A DNA stretch of 64,000 nucleotides from Pseudomonas costantinii. GTDB lineage: Bacteria > Pseudomonadota > Gammaproteobacteria > Pseudomonadales > Pseudomonadaceae. Each line of letters begins with the position of its first letter. The stretch's first letter is position 1. Location: contig NZ_MDDR01000028.1 in assembly GCF_001870435.1 (NCBI RefSeq), forward strand, positions 85,372-149,371. The letters are read 5' to 3'. Below are positions 33,119 through 43,600 of this stretch, in pieces. The translations under genes and the position numbers were made by a program. The notes below the pieces were generated by a model. That model saw nothing but the letters and a program-made list of their open reading frames with translations. It did no database searches and had not been told where the DNA came from.

Positions 33119-35436
33119 AGTGGTCAGTCCCCAACCCCGCGCCGTTTCGCAAGGTCGCGCCGCTGCTGTTACTGGCCTTGAGCGCGTGCAGCACCCCGCA
33201 GTCGAACAAGCCGTTGCTGGTGGACAGCGAACTTGGCCAGCCCCTGGCTGATACCCGACGCAGTAGCGACACTGTATTGGACCGCAAGCAGGAGCCTGCG
33301 CCCGCGCCTCGGGTTCAACACCCGGTGACTAACAGCGCGCGCGGCCACGCCCCTGCGGTGGTCAAGGCACGCAACCCACTCGGCGACCAACCGGTGCAGC
33401 TCAACTTTGTGGATGCCGATATCCAGGCGGTGGTGCGTGCGTTGTCCCGCGCCACCGGTCAGCAATTTCTGGTGGACCCACGGGTAAAAGGCAACCTCAC
33501 ACTGGTCAGCGAAGGCCAGGTGCCGGCGCACCAGGCCTACGACATGTTGCTGGCGGCGCTGCGCATGCAGGGTTTCAGTGTGGTGGATGTGGGCGGTGTG
33601 GCCCAGGTCGTGCCGGAAGCCGACGCCAAGTTGCTCGGCGGGCCGATCTACAGCGCCGGCAGCAGCGGCATGCAGACGCGCACCTTCCGGCTGCAATATG
33701 AAAACGCGGTGAACCTGATTCCGGTATTGCGCCCCATCGTGTCGCCGAATAACCCGATCAACGCTTACCCTGGCAACAACAGCATCGTCATCACCGACTA
33801 TGCCGAAAACCTGGCACGGGTGGCGCAGATCATCAACGGCATCGACACCCCCAGCGCCATCGACACTGATGTGGTGAAGGTGCAGAACGGTATTGCCGTC
33901 GACATCGCGGCCATGGTCTCCGAACTCCTGGAAACCCAGGGCGTCGACCAGACCCAGAAGATCAACGTGGTGGGCGATCCGCGCTCCAACTCGATCATCA
34001 TTCGTTCCGGCAGCCCCGAACGCACGGAACTGGCGCGCAACCTGATCTACAAACTCGACAACGCCCAGAGCAACCCGAGCAATATGCACGTGGTGTACCT
34101 GCGCAACGCCCAGGCGGGCAAGTTGGCCCAATCCCTGCGCGGGTTATTGACCGGCGAAAGCGAATCCGGCGTCAGCGACGAGGCCCGTGGCAAGCTGAGT
34201 AGCATGGGTGGCAATGCCCAAAAGACTCAAGGCAGCACGGCGCAGAACAGCAGCGGCACACCCACCGGCAGTGGCGTGCAATCGAGTTACAGCCAGGACA
34301 AACCACCCACCGGCAGCAGCACCTCCAACGACCAGAACACCGCGTTCAGCGCAGGCGGCGTCACGATCCAGGCGGACGCCACCACCAACACCTTGCTGAT
34401 CTCCGCGCCCGACCCGCTGTACCGAAACCTGCGCGAAGTGATCGACATGCTCGACCAGCGCCGCGCCCAGGTGGTGATCGAAAGCCTGATCGTGGAGGTC
34501 AGCGAAGACGACGCCAGTGAGTTCGGCGTGCAATGGCAGGCCGGCAACCTCGGTGGCAAGGGCGGCTTCGGCGGCGTCAACCTGGGCGGCAGCGGTTTGA
34601 ATGGCACAGCCACCAGCAAGACCAGCATCGACGTGTTGCCCAAGGGCCTGAATATCGGCCTGGTCAACGGTTCGGTGGACATCCCCGGGATCGGCAAGGT
34701 GTTGGACCTCAAGGTGCTGGCCCGGGCGTTGAAGAGCAAGGGCGGCACCAACGTGTTGTCCACGCCGAACCTGCTGACCCTGGATAACGAGGCGGCGAGC
34801 ATTTTTGTGGGGCAGACCATTCCGTTTGTCACCGGCAGCTATGTGACTGGCGGCGGGGGCACCAGCAATAACCCGTTCCAGACGGTGCAGCGTGAAGAGG
34901 TGGGGCTCAAGCTTAACGTGCGGCCGCAGATTTCCGAGGGCGGTACGGTGAAGCTGGATATTTACCAGGAGGTCAGCAGCGTTGATTCACGGGCGTCGGT
35001 GGACGCGGGCACGGTGACGAATAAGCGTGCGATTGATACCAGTATTTTGCTCGATGATGGGCAGATCATGGTGCTGGGCGGGTTGCTGCAGGATGGGTAT
35101 AGCCAGAGTAATGATGCGGTGCCTTGGTTGTCGGATATCCCGGGGTTGGGGGCGTTGTTTCGTAATGAAAAGCGTAGTGTGACCAAGACTAATTTGATGG
35201 TGTTTTTGCGGCCTTACATTATTCGTGACAGTGGGGCGGGGCGCAGTATTACGTTGAATCGGTATGAGTTTATGCGCCGGGCGCAGGGTGGGTTGCAGCC
35301 GGAGCGCAGCTGGGTAATGCCGGATGTGCAGGCGCCGCAGTTGCCTACGGTGGAGAAGGCGATTCCGGGGGCGCAGCAGCAGCCGGGGCCTCGGGCGGTG
35401 ATTCGGGCGGTGCCGGTTTCCGAGGTGCGGCCGTGA
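33115..35436 (+). CDS. hxcQ: Type II secretin GspD with lipobox (HxcQ-like liposecretin)
   Basis: 773 residues. The signal ends in lipobox L-S-A-C with Cys25 and Ser26, so the secretin itself should be lipidated and sorted to the outer membrane, as described for P. aeruginosa HxcQ, which needs no separate pilotin. N0-N3 domains follow (FVDADIQAVVRALSRATGQ; TFRLQYENAVNLIPVLRPI; VVYLRNAQAGKLAQSLRG). An insert rich in Ser/Gly/Thr/Gln lies near residues 355-415. The secretin core (VGQTIPFVTGSYVTGG, VGLKLNVRPQISEGGTVKLDI, ILDDGQIMVLGGLL) and a long C-terminal tail come next. The palindromic repeat starts 9 bases after the stop. Confidence 0.93.
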   Translation: MKWSVPNPAPFRKVAPLLLLALSACSTPQSNKPLLVDSELGQPLADTRRSSDTVLDRKQEPAPAPRVQHPVTNSARGHAPAVVKARNPLGDQPVQLNFVDADIQAVVRALSRATGQQFLVDPRVKGNLTLVSEGQVPAHQAYDMLLAALRMQGFSVVDVGGVAQVVPEADAKLLGGPIYSAGSSGMQTRTFRLQYENAVNLIPVLRPIVSPNNPINAYPGNNSIVITDYAENLARVAQIINGIDTPSAIDTDVVKVQNGIAVDIAAMVSELLETQGVDQTQKINVVGDPRSNSIIIRSGSPERTELARNLIYKLDNAQSNPSNMHVVYLRNAQAGKLAQSLRGLLTGESESGVSDEARGKLSSMGGNAQKTQGSTAQNSSGTPTGSGVQSSYSQDKPPTGSSTSNDQNTAFSAGGVTIQADATTNTLLISAPDPLYRNLREVIDMLDQRRAQVVIESLIVEVSEDDASEFGVQWQAGNLGGKGGFGGVNLGGSGLNGTATSKTSIDVLPKGLNIGLVNGSVDIPGIGKVLDLKVLARALKSKGGTNVLSTPNLLTLDNEAASIFVGQTIPFVTGSYVTGGGGTSNNPFQTVQREEVGLKLNVRPQISEGGTVKLDIYQEVSSVDSRASVDAGTVTNKRAIDTSILLDDGQIMVLGGLLQDGYSQSNDAVPWLSDIPGLGALFRNEKRSVTKTNLMVFLRPYIIRDSGAGRSITLNRYEFMRRAQGGLQPERSWVMPDVQAPQLPTVEKAIPGAQQQPGPRAVIRAVPVSEVRP

Positions 35437-35444
35437 GTCTGCTT

Positions 35445-36263
35445 GAGTACATATCCGTTGCTGCGGTAACGGCCACTTATGGTTCCGCTCTTACAGCGGG
35501 TCACTTTTGGAAAGGCCCAAAAGTAACCAAAAGGCCTTCGCCCCACCACTCGGCACCTCGCTGTGGCTCGGTGTGCCCGCACGCAGGCTTTGGACCGTGG
35601 GCCGCCGCGATGGGCCATCCTTGGCCCAGCGCGGCTAACCCGGCGTCCTGCCGGGTTACCCACGCTCCAAAGCCGGCGTTCGGCCAGCGTGGTTTTATGG
35701 GGCGCCTGAGATCAAGATCAACAGCACGGCGGCCTGAAAGCCGACCTGAGTGGTGTGAATCAAAAGCAGATCAAAAACAGATCGGGCGTACGCCGCAGAT
35801 TTGCTCTTCTGTGGGAGCTGGCTTGTCGGATCGCCGCACCGCTGCGATGCAGAGACCTCTGTGTATCGGGTACACAGAGTTGATGCCATCGCAGGCAAGC
35901 CAGCTCCCACATTATTCGACCGCTTTTGATCTACACCACTCAGGTCGGCTTTCAGGCCGCCGTGCTTTTGCTTTTGATCTTTTTGATCTTGATCTTAGGC
36001 GCCCCATAAAACCACGCTGGCCGCACGCAGGCTTGAATCCGTGGGTAACCCGGCAGGACGCCGGGTTAGCCGCGCTGGGCCAAGGATGGCCCATCGCGGC
36101 GGCCCACGGATTCAAGCCTGTGTGCGGGCACACCGAGCCTAGGCGAGGTGCCGAGTGGTGGGGCAAGAGCCCTTTTGGTTACTTTTGGGGCTCTTTTCCA
36201 AAAGTGACCCGCTGTAAGAGCGGAACCCTAAGTGGCCGTTACCGCAGCAATGGATATGCACCC
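35445..36263. repeat. Large palindromic repeat, copy B (819 bp), between hxcQ and hxcR
   Basis: The ends GAGTACATATCCGTTGCTG and, inverted, CAGCAATGGATATGCACCC mirror each other and the arms match for about 300 bases each. Both arms carry the three-way-junction module. The left arm stem reads AGGCTTTGGACCGTGGG with CCCACGCTCCAAAGCC; the right arm uses the TTGAATCC version. A standard REPIN (35811-35913) is inserted in the centre. The element separates the secretin and ATPase genes of one secretion system. No protein gene is credible inside it. Confidence 0.88.
35811..35913. repeat. REPIN inside palindromic repeat copy B
   Basis: GTGGGAGCTGGCTTG (35811-35825) and CAAGCCAGCTCCCAC (35896-35910) are exact inverses flanking a 70-base core. 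This is the common Pseudomonas REP doublet, nested in the larger palindrome. Confidence 0.85.
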
Positions 36264-36283
36264 GGTAAAAAAGGAAAACCCCA

Positions 36284-37702
36284 GTGAGCCTGCTCCCCTA
36301 CGTATGGGCCAAATCCCACCGCATTCTCCTGCGCCCAACCGAAGCAGGCATGCTGATGACCGTGTGCCCCTCAACCCCCGGCTGGTCGATCAGTGAAGTC
36401 CACCGCCAGTTCGGCCAAACCCACCTCGAACACATCCGCGACGACGAACTCGACAGCCTGCTCACCAGCGCCTACGCCGACACCGGCAGCGCCGCCGCCG
36501 TCGTCGGCGCCGCTGAAAACGAGGTGGACCTCGACCGCCTGATGCAAGACATGCCCGAAATCACCGACCTGCTCGACACCCAGGACGGCGCACCGGTCAT
36601 CCGCATGATCAACGCCTTGCTCACCCAGGCCGCCCGCGACGAAGCCAGCGACATCCATATCGAACCCTACGAAACCCACTCCGTGGTGCGCTACCGCGTC
36701 GACGGCACCCTGCGTGACGTGGTCTCGCCACGCAAGGCGCTGCATGGCGCGCTGGTGTCACGGATCAAGATCATGGCCCAACTCGATATCGCCGAAAAAC
36801 GCTTGCCCCAGGACGGCCGCATCGCGCTGCGTGTAGCGGGGCGGCCGATTGATATTCGGGTGTCCACGGTACCCACCGGCCACGGTGAGCGTGTAGTGAT
36901 GCGTTTGCTCGACAAACAGGCCGGGCGCCTGCAACTGGAAACCCTTGGCATGGACCCCCACGTGCTGGCCAAACTCGATAGCCTGATCCGCCAGCCCCAC
37001 GGCATCGTGCTGGTCACCGGCCCCACCGGCAGCGGCAAAACCACCAGCCTGTACGCCGCCCTGGCGCGGCTGGATGCGAGCACCAGCAATATCCTCACCG
37101 TGGAAGACCCGGTGGAATACGACCTGCCGGGCATCAGCCAGATCCAGGTCAACGCCAAGATCGACATGACCTTCGGCCTGGCATTGCGGGCGATTCTGCG
37201 TCAGGACCCGGACATCATCATGATCGGCGAAATCCGTGACCTGGAGACCGCGCAAATCGCTGTGCAGGCTTCGCTCACCGGCCACTTGGTGCTCGCCACG
37301 TTGCACACCAACGACGCCGTCTCGGCGGTCAACCGCTTGATCGACATGGGCGTCGAACCGTTCTTGTTGGCGTCTTCGCTATTGGGCGTATTGGCCCAGC
37401 GTCTGGTGCGGCGCCTGTGCCCGCATTGCAAACAGGAAGACCCGGCCGCGCCCGGTACCTGGCGCCCGGTGGGCTGTGCCCAGTGCAACCAGATCGGCTA
37501 CAGCGGGCGAACCGGTATCCATGAGTTGTTCTGCGTCGACGACGAGGTGCGCAGCCTGATCCACCAGGGTGCCGGTGAGCAGGATTTGCGTCTGGCCGCG
37601 CGCCGCGCCGGGATGTTCAGCATGCGTGAAGACGGTGAGCGTTGGGTGCGCAGTGGCGCCACCGCGCCCGAAGAAATCCTGCGCGTGACACGGGACGCCT
37701 GA
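36284..37702 (+). CDS. hxcR: Type II secretion ATPase GspE (HxcR-like)
   Basis: 472 residues from a GTG at 36284, which follows AAGGA. Walker A GPTGSGKTTSLY is at about residues 246-257. The Asp box (LTVEDPVEYDLPGISQIQVN), Walker B (DIIMIGEIRDLETA) and His box (TGHLVLATLHTNDA) are all present. The zinc-binding tetracysteine motif is intact (CPHC near residue 380, CAQC near 400). It powers pseudopilus assembly at the inner membrane. Being cut off from hxcQ by an 819-bp repeat, it may need its own promoter. Confidence 0.93.
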   Translation: MSLLPYVWAKSHRILLRPTEAGMLMTVCPSTPGWSISEVHRQFGQTHLEHIRDDELDSLLTSAYADTGSAAAVVGAAENEVDLDRLMQDMPEITDLLDTQDGAPVIRMINALLTQAARDEASDIHIEPYETHSVVRYRVDGTLRDVVSPRKALHGALVSRIKIMAQLDIAEKRLPQDGRIALRVAGRPIDIRVSTVPTGHGERVVMRLLDKQAGRLQLETLGMDPHVLAKLDSLIRQPHGIVLVTGPTGSGKTTSLYAALARLDASTSNILTVEDPVEYDLPGISQIQVNAKIDMTFGLALRAILRQDPDIIMIGEIRDLETAQIAVQASLTGHLVLATLHTNDAVSAVNRLIDMGVEPFLLASSLLGVLAQRLVRRLCPHCKQEDPAAPGTWRPVGCAQCNQIGYSGRTGIHELFCVDDEVRSLIHQGAGEQDLRLAARRAGMFSMREDGERWVRSGATAPEEILRVTRDA

Positions 37703-38913
37703 TGAATCGCTATCGCTATGAAGCCGCCGACGCCAGCGGCAAAGTTGAGGTCGGGCACGTTGAAGCCGACAGTCAGAGCGCAGCGTTTGCCAACCTGCGT
37801 GGGCGAGGTTTGACCGCGTTGCTGATGCAAGTCGAAGGCAACCCGCAAACGGCGGGCGGCAGTGGCCTGTTCAGCGCCAAGCTATCGGATAACGACCTGG
37901 CCTGGGCCACTCGCCAACTGGCGAGCCTGTTGGGCGCCAGTCTGCCGTTGGAAGCGGCGTTGAGTGCGACGGTGGAGCAGGCCGAGAAAAAACACATCGC
38001 CCAGACCTTGAGTGCGGTGCGCGCGGATGTTCGCGGCGGCATGCGCCTGGCCGATGCGCTGGCGGCGCGGCCGCGGGACTTTCCTTCGATCTATCGCGCG
38101 TTGATCGCAGCGGGGGAGGAGTCCGGTGACCTGGCCCAGGTGATGGAGCGCCTGGCCGACTACATCGAAGAGCGCAACAACCTGCGGGGCAAGATCATGA
38201 CCGCGTTTATCTACCCCGGTGTGGTCGGCCTGGTGTCCATCGGCATTGTGATTTTCCTGTTGAGCTATGTGGTGCCCCAGGTGGTCAGTGCGTTTTCCCA
38301 GGCGCGCCAGGATCTGCCGGGGCTGACCCTGGCGATGCTCAACGCCAGCGACTTCATTCGTGCCTGGGGCTGGTTGTGTTTTGCCGGGATCGTCGGCGGT
38401 TTTTGGGGCTGGCGCCTGTACCTGCGCAACCCCGTGGCGCGCTTGAATTGGCATAGCCGTGTGTTGCGTTTTCCATTGATCGGGCGCTTTGTGCTGGGCC
38501 TGAATACCGCGCGATTTGCCTCGACCCTGGCGATCCTCGGCGGTGCCGGTGTACCGCTGTTGCGCGCCTTGGAAGCGGCGCGTCAGACCTTGTCCAATGA
38601 TCGCCTGAGCCAGTGCGTCAACGATGCCACGGCCAAGGTGCGCGAAGGCGTCAACCTGGCTCCCGCGCTGGCGCTCGAAAAAGTCTTCCCGCCGGTGCTC
38701 ATCCATCTGATCGCCAGCGGCGAAAAAACCGGTTCGTTGCCACCCATGCTTGAGCGTGCGGCGCAGACCTTGTCGCGAGATATCGAGCGCCGTGCCATGG
38801 GCATGACCGCCTTGCTTGAGCCGCTGATGATCGTGGTGATGGGCGCGGTGGTGCTGGTGATCGTCATGGCGGTGCTGTTGCCGATCATTGAGATAAACCA
38901 GTTGGTCACTTAA
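37702..38913 (+). CDS. hxcS: Type II secretion platform protein GspF (HxcS-like)
   Basis: 403 residues from the ATG at 37702, overlapping the GspE stop by one base. Two repeated GspF domains are seen (first: LAWATRQLASLLGASLPLEAAL; second: TARFASTLAILGGAGVPLLRALEAA). Three membrane segments lie near residues 170-195, 220-240 and 375-400. The conserved FPSIYRALIAAGEESGDLAQVMERLADY and FPPVLIHLIASGEKTGSLPPMLERAAQTL blocks are present. It is the polytopic core of the inner-membrane platform. Confidence 0.93.
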   Translation: MNRYRYEAADASGKVEVGHVEADSQSAAFANLRGRGLTALLMQVEGNPQTAGGSGLFSAKLSDNDLAWATRQLASLLGASLPLEAALSATVEQAEKKHIAQTLSAVRADVRGGMRLADALAARPRDFPSIYRALIAAGEESGDLAQVMERLADYIEERNNLRGKIMTAFIYPGVVGLVSIGIVIFLLSYVVPQVVSAFSQARQDLPGLTLAMLNASDFIRAWGWLCFAGIVGGFWGWRLYLRNPVARLNWHSRVLRFPLIGRFVLGLNTARFASTLAILGGAGVPLLRALEAARQTLSNDRLSQCVNDATAKVREGVNLAPALALEKVFPPVLIHLIASGEKTGSLPPMLERAAQTLSRDIERRAMGMTALLEPLMIVVMGAVVLVIVMAVLLPIIEINQLVT

Positions 38914-39259
38914 GCCGCGACGCATCGCTTGGTTGATCTCGGGTTCCTGATGCTGTCATTTTCCAAACGCACCGACACAGCCCGCGCTGCCTCCAGCCCA
39001 GGGCCTGAGGTGCGTGCTGAAACCTCGCTGTCACCTGGGTCGAAAGCGCTCAAAACCATGACCGAAACACCCGAGAATCTTTTTAAAATCAAGGCGTTCC
39101 TCCCGAGGTTTTTTCCTTTATCTGTCATCGGTAACTGCGACTTTATCTCCCATGGTTTCACCCCGGGTCACCCCCAGTACACGGCTTGGGACCGGAGCCA
39201 TGGCGTCATGCAAGAGCCATCTACCCCAAACGTACAAACACGACGAAAGGAGATTCTTC
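38914..39259 (+). promoter_or_regulatory. Leader of the DING-protein gene with CTGTCA half-sites
   Basis: No gene is seen in these 346 bases. Three CTGTCA hexamers occur (near 38955, 39029 and 39121), the first half of a Pho box (CTGTCAT-N4-CTGTCAT). None has a good second half, the nearest being CTGTCAT followed by CTGCGAC two bases out of register near 39121. PhoB control is expected for this gene by analogy but is not shown by the sequence. Confidence 0.3.
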
Positions 39260-40420
39260 ATGTTTAAGCGCACTATGATCGCGGCCTCTTTGGTAGTTGC
39301 AGCACTGGCTTCGGCCCAATCCATGGCCGCAGTAGTCGGCGGCGGTGCCACCCTGCCGGAAAAACTCTACGGCACCACTACCGGTACCGGCATCCTCGCG
39401 TCTACCAACCCTGGTTTTAACGCCTACGTTGGCGTGGGCAGCGGCGACGGCAAAAAGGCGTTCTTCGGTAACGATTCGACCAAGCTGAAATTGGCCGCCG
39501 GCATCACCGTTGACTATGCAGGTAGCGACTCGATCGTCAGCGCTGCGGAACTGGCCGCTTACAACGCTGCTACCAACACCACCAATGGCCGTGCCAGCTT
39601 TGGCCCGTTGATCCAGATCCCATCTGCAGCCACCTCGGTGACTGTGCCCTATCACATCGACGGTCAAACGTCGCTTCAGCTCACCAGCGCTCAGTTGGCT
39701 GATATCTTCGCCGGCAAAATCACTAACTGGCAGCAAGTGGCCGGTCCAGACCTGCAGATCAAAGTGGTTTATCGTCTGGACACCAGCGGCACCACCGAGA
39801 TTTTCACCAACCACCTGAAAACCGTGAAGCCTGCTTCGGTGCCTGCCGTCAGCAATAGCTTCGCCACCGCAGTTGGCTTCAACCCAGCCACCAATGCCCC
39901 AACCGGTTCAAGCTACATCGGTGCAACCGGCAGCCAGGGCGTTGCCACGGCTGTTGCTGACAGCAACAACAACGGCGCCATCGGCTATGTCAGCCCGGAC
40001 TTCTCCCAGTTCGACCAGGCCTCGGCTGTAGCAGCGATCAACGGCTCTCTGCCAACCAAGGACAACGTTCAGCTCGCTCTCACAGAAGCTACCCTGCCAA
40101 CCGTTGACCCGGCTAAAAGCGCCAGTAACCCTATCGATTGGGTTCCAACGTTCCCTAACCCTTCCCAGGGTTACCCAATCGTTGGTTACACCAACCTGAT
40201 CTTCAGCCAGTGCTACAAAGACACCACTGACAGCGCACGCATCCGTAACTTCCTCAACCGTCACAACACCGGTGTGGACAACGCAGCTGTCAGCAGCCAC
40301 GCCTTTATCCCGGTGCCAGCCAACTGGCAGAAAGCGATCCTTGACACCTTCTACGCCAGCACTAGCTCCTTGCGCGTAGGCGACACCAACACCTGCAACG
40401 GTATTGGTCGTCCGTTGTAA
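39260..40420 (+). CDS. lapA: DING/PstS-family secreted phosphate-binding or alkaline phosphatase protein (LapA-like)
   Basis: 386 residues from the ATG at 39260, which follows AGGAG. The signal peptide ends near SAQSMA (residue 23). The mature protein has the DING/PstS architecture: GGGATLPEKLYG at its start, then VTVPYHIDGQTSLQLTSAQLADIFAGKITNWQQV and VVYRLDTSGTTEIFTNHL, which holds the phosphate-binding Ser/Thr loop. In P. aeruginosa the protein in this position (LapA) is a DING-type alkaline phosphatase secreted by Hxc. The N-terminus reads AVVGGGATLP instead of DINGGGATLP. It is probably the substrate of the adjacent T2SS. Confidence 0.82.
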   Translation: MFKRTMIAASLVVAALASAQSMAAVVGGGATLPEKLYGTTTGTGILASTNPGFNAYVGVGSGDGKKAFFGNDSTKLKLAAGITVDYAGSDSIVSAAELAAYNAATNTTNGRASFGPLIQIPSAATSVTVPYHIDGQTSLQLTSAQLADIFAGKITNWQQVAGPDLQIKVVYRLDTSGTTEIFTNHLKTVKPASVPAVSNSFATAVGFNPATNAPTGSSYIGATGSQGVATAVADSNNNGAIGYVSPDFSQFDQASAVAAINGSLPTKDNVQLALTEATLPTVDPAKSASNPIDWVPTFPNPSQGYPIVGYTNLIFSQCYKDTTDSARIRNFLNRHNTGVDNAAVSSHAFIPVPANWQKAILDTFYASTSSLRVGDTNTCNGIGRPL

Positions 40421-40448
40421 GACCCCGTCTCGACAGGGTTTGCCCCAT

Positions 40449-40485
40449 AACCGGCAATGACTTCGCGTCATTGCCGGTTTTTTCG
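40449..40485 (+). terminator. Intrinsic terminator after lapA
   Basis: AACCGGCAATGAC (40449-40461) pairs perfectly with GTCATTGCCGGTT (40467-40479) over a 5-base loop, followed by a T run. It separates the DING gene from the exoprotein gene, so the latter should have its own promoter within 40486-40640. Confidence 0.9.
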
Positions 40486-40644
40486 TTTCTCACCCAGACC
40501 GACCAGTTGAACCGCGTCGTATGAACATTGTGTGACATCAGTTCGGTCGCGTCCCTTGGTAACCGCCTTAGCAATAACCACAACACGTGCCCGCGCACTG
40601 TTCGCGCGCCCGTCGTTCGCCAGACCCGTCAAAAGGACCTGTAA

Positions 40645-43600
40645 GTGATGCGTTCCCGTCTGAAGTTGCCTGCTACCCGCGCTGCCCACGTGCCAACCGC
40701 CGCCGGTCAACCGGTGTTGCGCCTCACGCCCCTGGCCCACGTCATTGCGCTGCTGGTGTTTGCCGGTGGCGCCCACGCGGCGCAGCCCCAGGCGTTCAGT
40801 TCGGGCTGGTTTGCCGCCAAGGGTGCGGCGCAGGCCGATGGCAGTGCACGCCCGGGCGCAGTCGTGCCCGGAACGCCACCGCCGTTGGCCCAGCAACAAC
40901 GGGTTGATCAGCAGTTGCAGCGCTCCTTTCAAACCCTCAATACCAGCGTCGCCGCGATTGCCGCGCAACAGGCCGCGCAGGCGGCTGGCCGGGGTAACGC
41001 AAGCCTGGGCCCGCAGACCATTCATAACGGTCTGGGTGGCAATGGCCTGAACGTGGTGATCGGTGCGGATGGCAAGCCGCTGTTCGTCAACGCTGAAGGT
41101 CCGGTGCAAACCGATGCCAACGGCAAGACCCTGGTGTCGATCAAGCAGACGGCTGACAAGGCGATCCTCAATTGGGAAACCTTTAACGTTGGTCGCGACA
41201 CCACCGTGCAGTTCCAACAGAACAGCGATTGGGCTGTGCTTAACAAGGTCAACAACAGCACCGCGCCGAGCCAGATCCAGGGGGCGATCAAGGCCGATGG
41301 CACGGTGATGATCCTCAACAGCAACGGCATCGTGTTCACCGGCAGCAGCCAGGTCAACGTGCGCAACCTGGTGGCCGCAGCGACCAGTTTCAGTGATGAA
41401 CAGTTCACGGCCCGTGGCCTGTACAGCTCAAGCAACACCGCGCCCAGTTTTACCCAGGCCGCCGGCAACGTGACGATCGAGCGTGGCGCGCAGATCCAGA
41501 CCCAACTGCCCGCCACTTCCACCGCAGGCGGCGGTTACGTGCTGTTGCTCGGCAAAGAGGTGGCGAACGCCGGGAGCATTTCTACCGCGCGGGGCCAGAC
41601 CACCCTGGCGGCGGGCGACAGCTTTGTGATCAAGAAGGGCTACGGTACTGACGGCAACGTTGCCTCCACCACGCGCGGCAACGAAGTCAGCGTTACCGGC
41701 AGCGGCAAGGTCAGCAACAGCGGGCTGATTCAGGCCTCCACCGGTGACATCACCCTGACCGGTCAGCAGGTGCTGCAAAACGGTGTGTTGCTGGCCAGCT
41801 CTTCGGTCGAAGCCCGCGGCACCTTGCACTTGAAAGGCACGGGTAACAACGCCAGTGTGACCCTCGGTGAGGGCAGCCTCAGCGCAATTTTGCTCGACAG
41901 CAGCAGCGCCCTCGACAGCCAGCGTGCCGGCCTGATCACGCCGTCGGCTGACCAGCCGGGCAACATAGTAGCGACGGATCCCTACCGCCGTGACCAGTCT
42001 CTGGTGGAGATCACCAGCGACGGCACGGTGGACTTTCGCAGCGGTTCCGTGACCCTGGCCACGGGTGGCCAGGTGGGTATCAAGGCCGCGCAGCGCACCT
42101 TGGTGCGTGATGGTGCGGTGATCGACGTCTCCGGGGCCACCGGGGTCAAGGTGTCGATGGAGTCCAACAGCGTCAAGGTCAACATCCAGGGCAACGAGCA
42201 GCGCGATTCATCGGTCAACCGCGACGGCAAATCCCTTAACAACAACGATGTGTGGGTGGATGTGCGCGACTTGATTTTTGTCGCGGCCGGCACCAACGGC
42301 TATGCCACCGACCGCTGGTACACCGCAGGCGGCCTGTTGGAAGTGGGCGGTTATTTGGGCACCCGCAACCATGGCATTGGCGAATGGATGGCCCAGGGCG
42401 GCACGGTGACCTTCAGCGGCAAGGACGTGGTGACGCAACAGGGCTCGCAGATCAACCTGTCCGGCGGCACCCTTGACGTGCAGGCGGGCAAGGTCCAGCA
42501 AACCTGGCTCAAAGGCGCCGACGGGCGTTTGTATGAGCTGTCCACCGCGCCGGGGGATTTGCTCTACACCGGGATTTACAAAGGTTACGAGGACCACAGC
42601 CAGCGCTGGGGCGTGACCGAGTATTACTACAACCCCTTGATCGCACCGCGTGAGCGTACCGAGGGTGCCTACACCGTGGGGCGCGATGCCGGACGCCTGG
42701 TCGTCAGTACCGCCAGCGCGATTCTGGAGGGGCAGATTGTCGGCGACACCTACCAGGGTGAACGCCAGACCCAGGCCGCGCAAAAAGGCCTGGACGGTTA
42801 CTTGCAATCGCAGAAAGCCGTGGCCCGAGGCGCCGAATTGGTGGTCGGTACTTATGTGCCGTATTACGTCAAGGACAGCGCCACGTTGCAGTACGTTCTG
42901 GGGGCGGATGCCGGCACGTTGAAAAATGTAGTGCTGGGGCAGGGCGCGCCGGCCATTGCCGCAGGTCTGGACTTGAGCAGCGTATTGCCGGCTGATCGGG
43001 CGTCCACGCTTTACCTGGACAGCGACGCGTTAAACGCAACGAAGCTGGGGGCGATCAAAATCGCCAGCACCGGCTCGATTTTGGTCAACGGCGCGCTGGA
43101 AGTGGCTCCCGCCGGTGAAATCACCCTGTACGGTCCTAAAATCGAGGTCAATGCCAACCTGACCGCGCATGCCGGCAGCCTGCAACTGGGCAACGTGCAA
43201 ACGCAGCTTACCCCGGCCGGCAAAGCCGACGTGACCCTCGGCGGTCGCGGCAGTTTGACGGTGAACAAGGGCGTGTCCCTGGACACCAGCGGCCTGTGGA
43301 GCAACCAGCGGCTGGGTGCCGGCGATGGCAGCCGTTTACCCTACCTCAACGGCGGTAGCGTAGCGTTGCGCAGCAGCGGTGATGTGACGCTGGCGGCGGG
43401 CAGCCGGGTGGATGTGTCGTCCGGCGCGGCACTGGATGCAAAGGGCCGGCTCACCGGCGGCAAGGGCGGTGACCTGACGCTCGCGGCCAACGCCAATACC
43501 GCCGACAGCCGGGGCAACCTGGCACTCAACGGTGAGTTGCTTGGGTACGGGGTCAATGGTGGCGGGCGGCTGAGTGTACAGGCCGGCAAGGTGTTGATCA

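Noticed and set aside
35433..36287. 284-codon + strand frame spanning the repeat between hxcQ and hxcR
   Set aside because: It is made of the palindromic repeat arms read through; the same translated phrases occur in the other copies, so it is a repeat artefact.
38950..39140. True Pho box upstream of the DING gene
   Set aside because: CTGTCA half-sites occur but none has a second half at the required spacing, so I list only a weak regulatory region.
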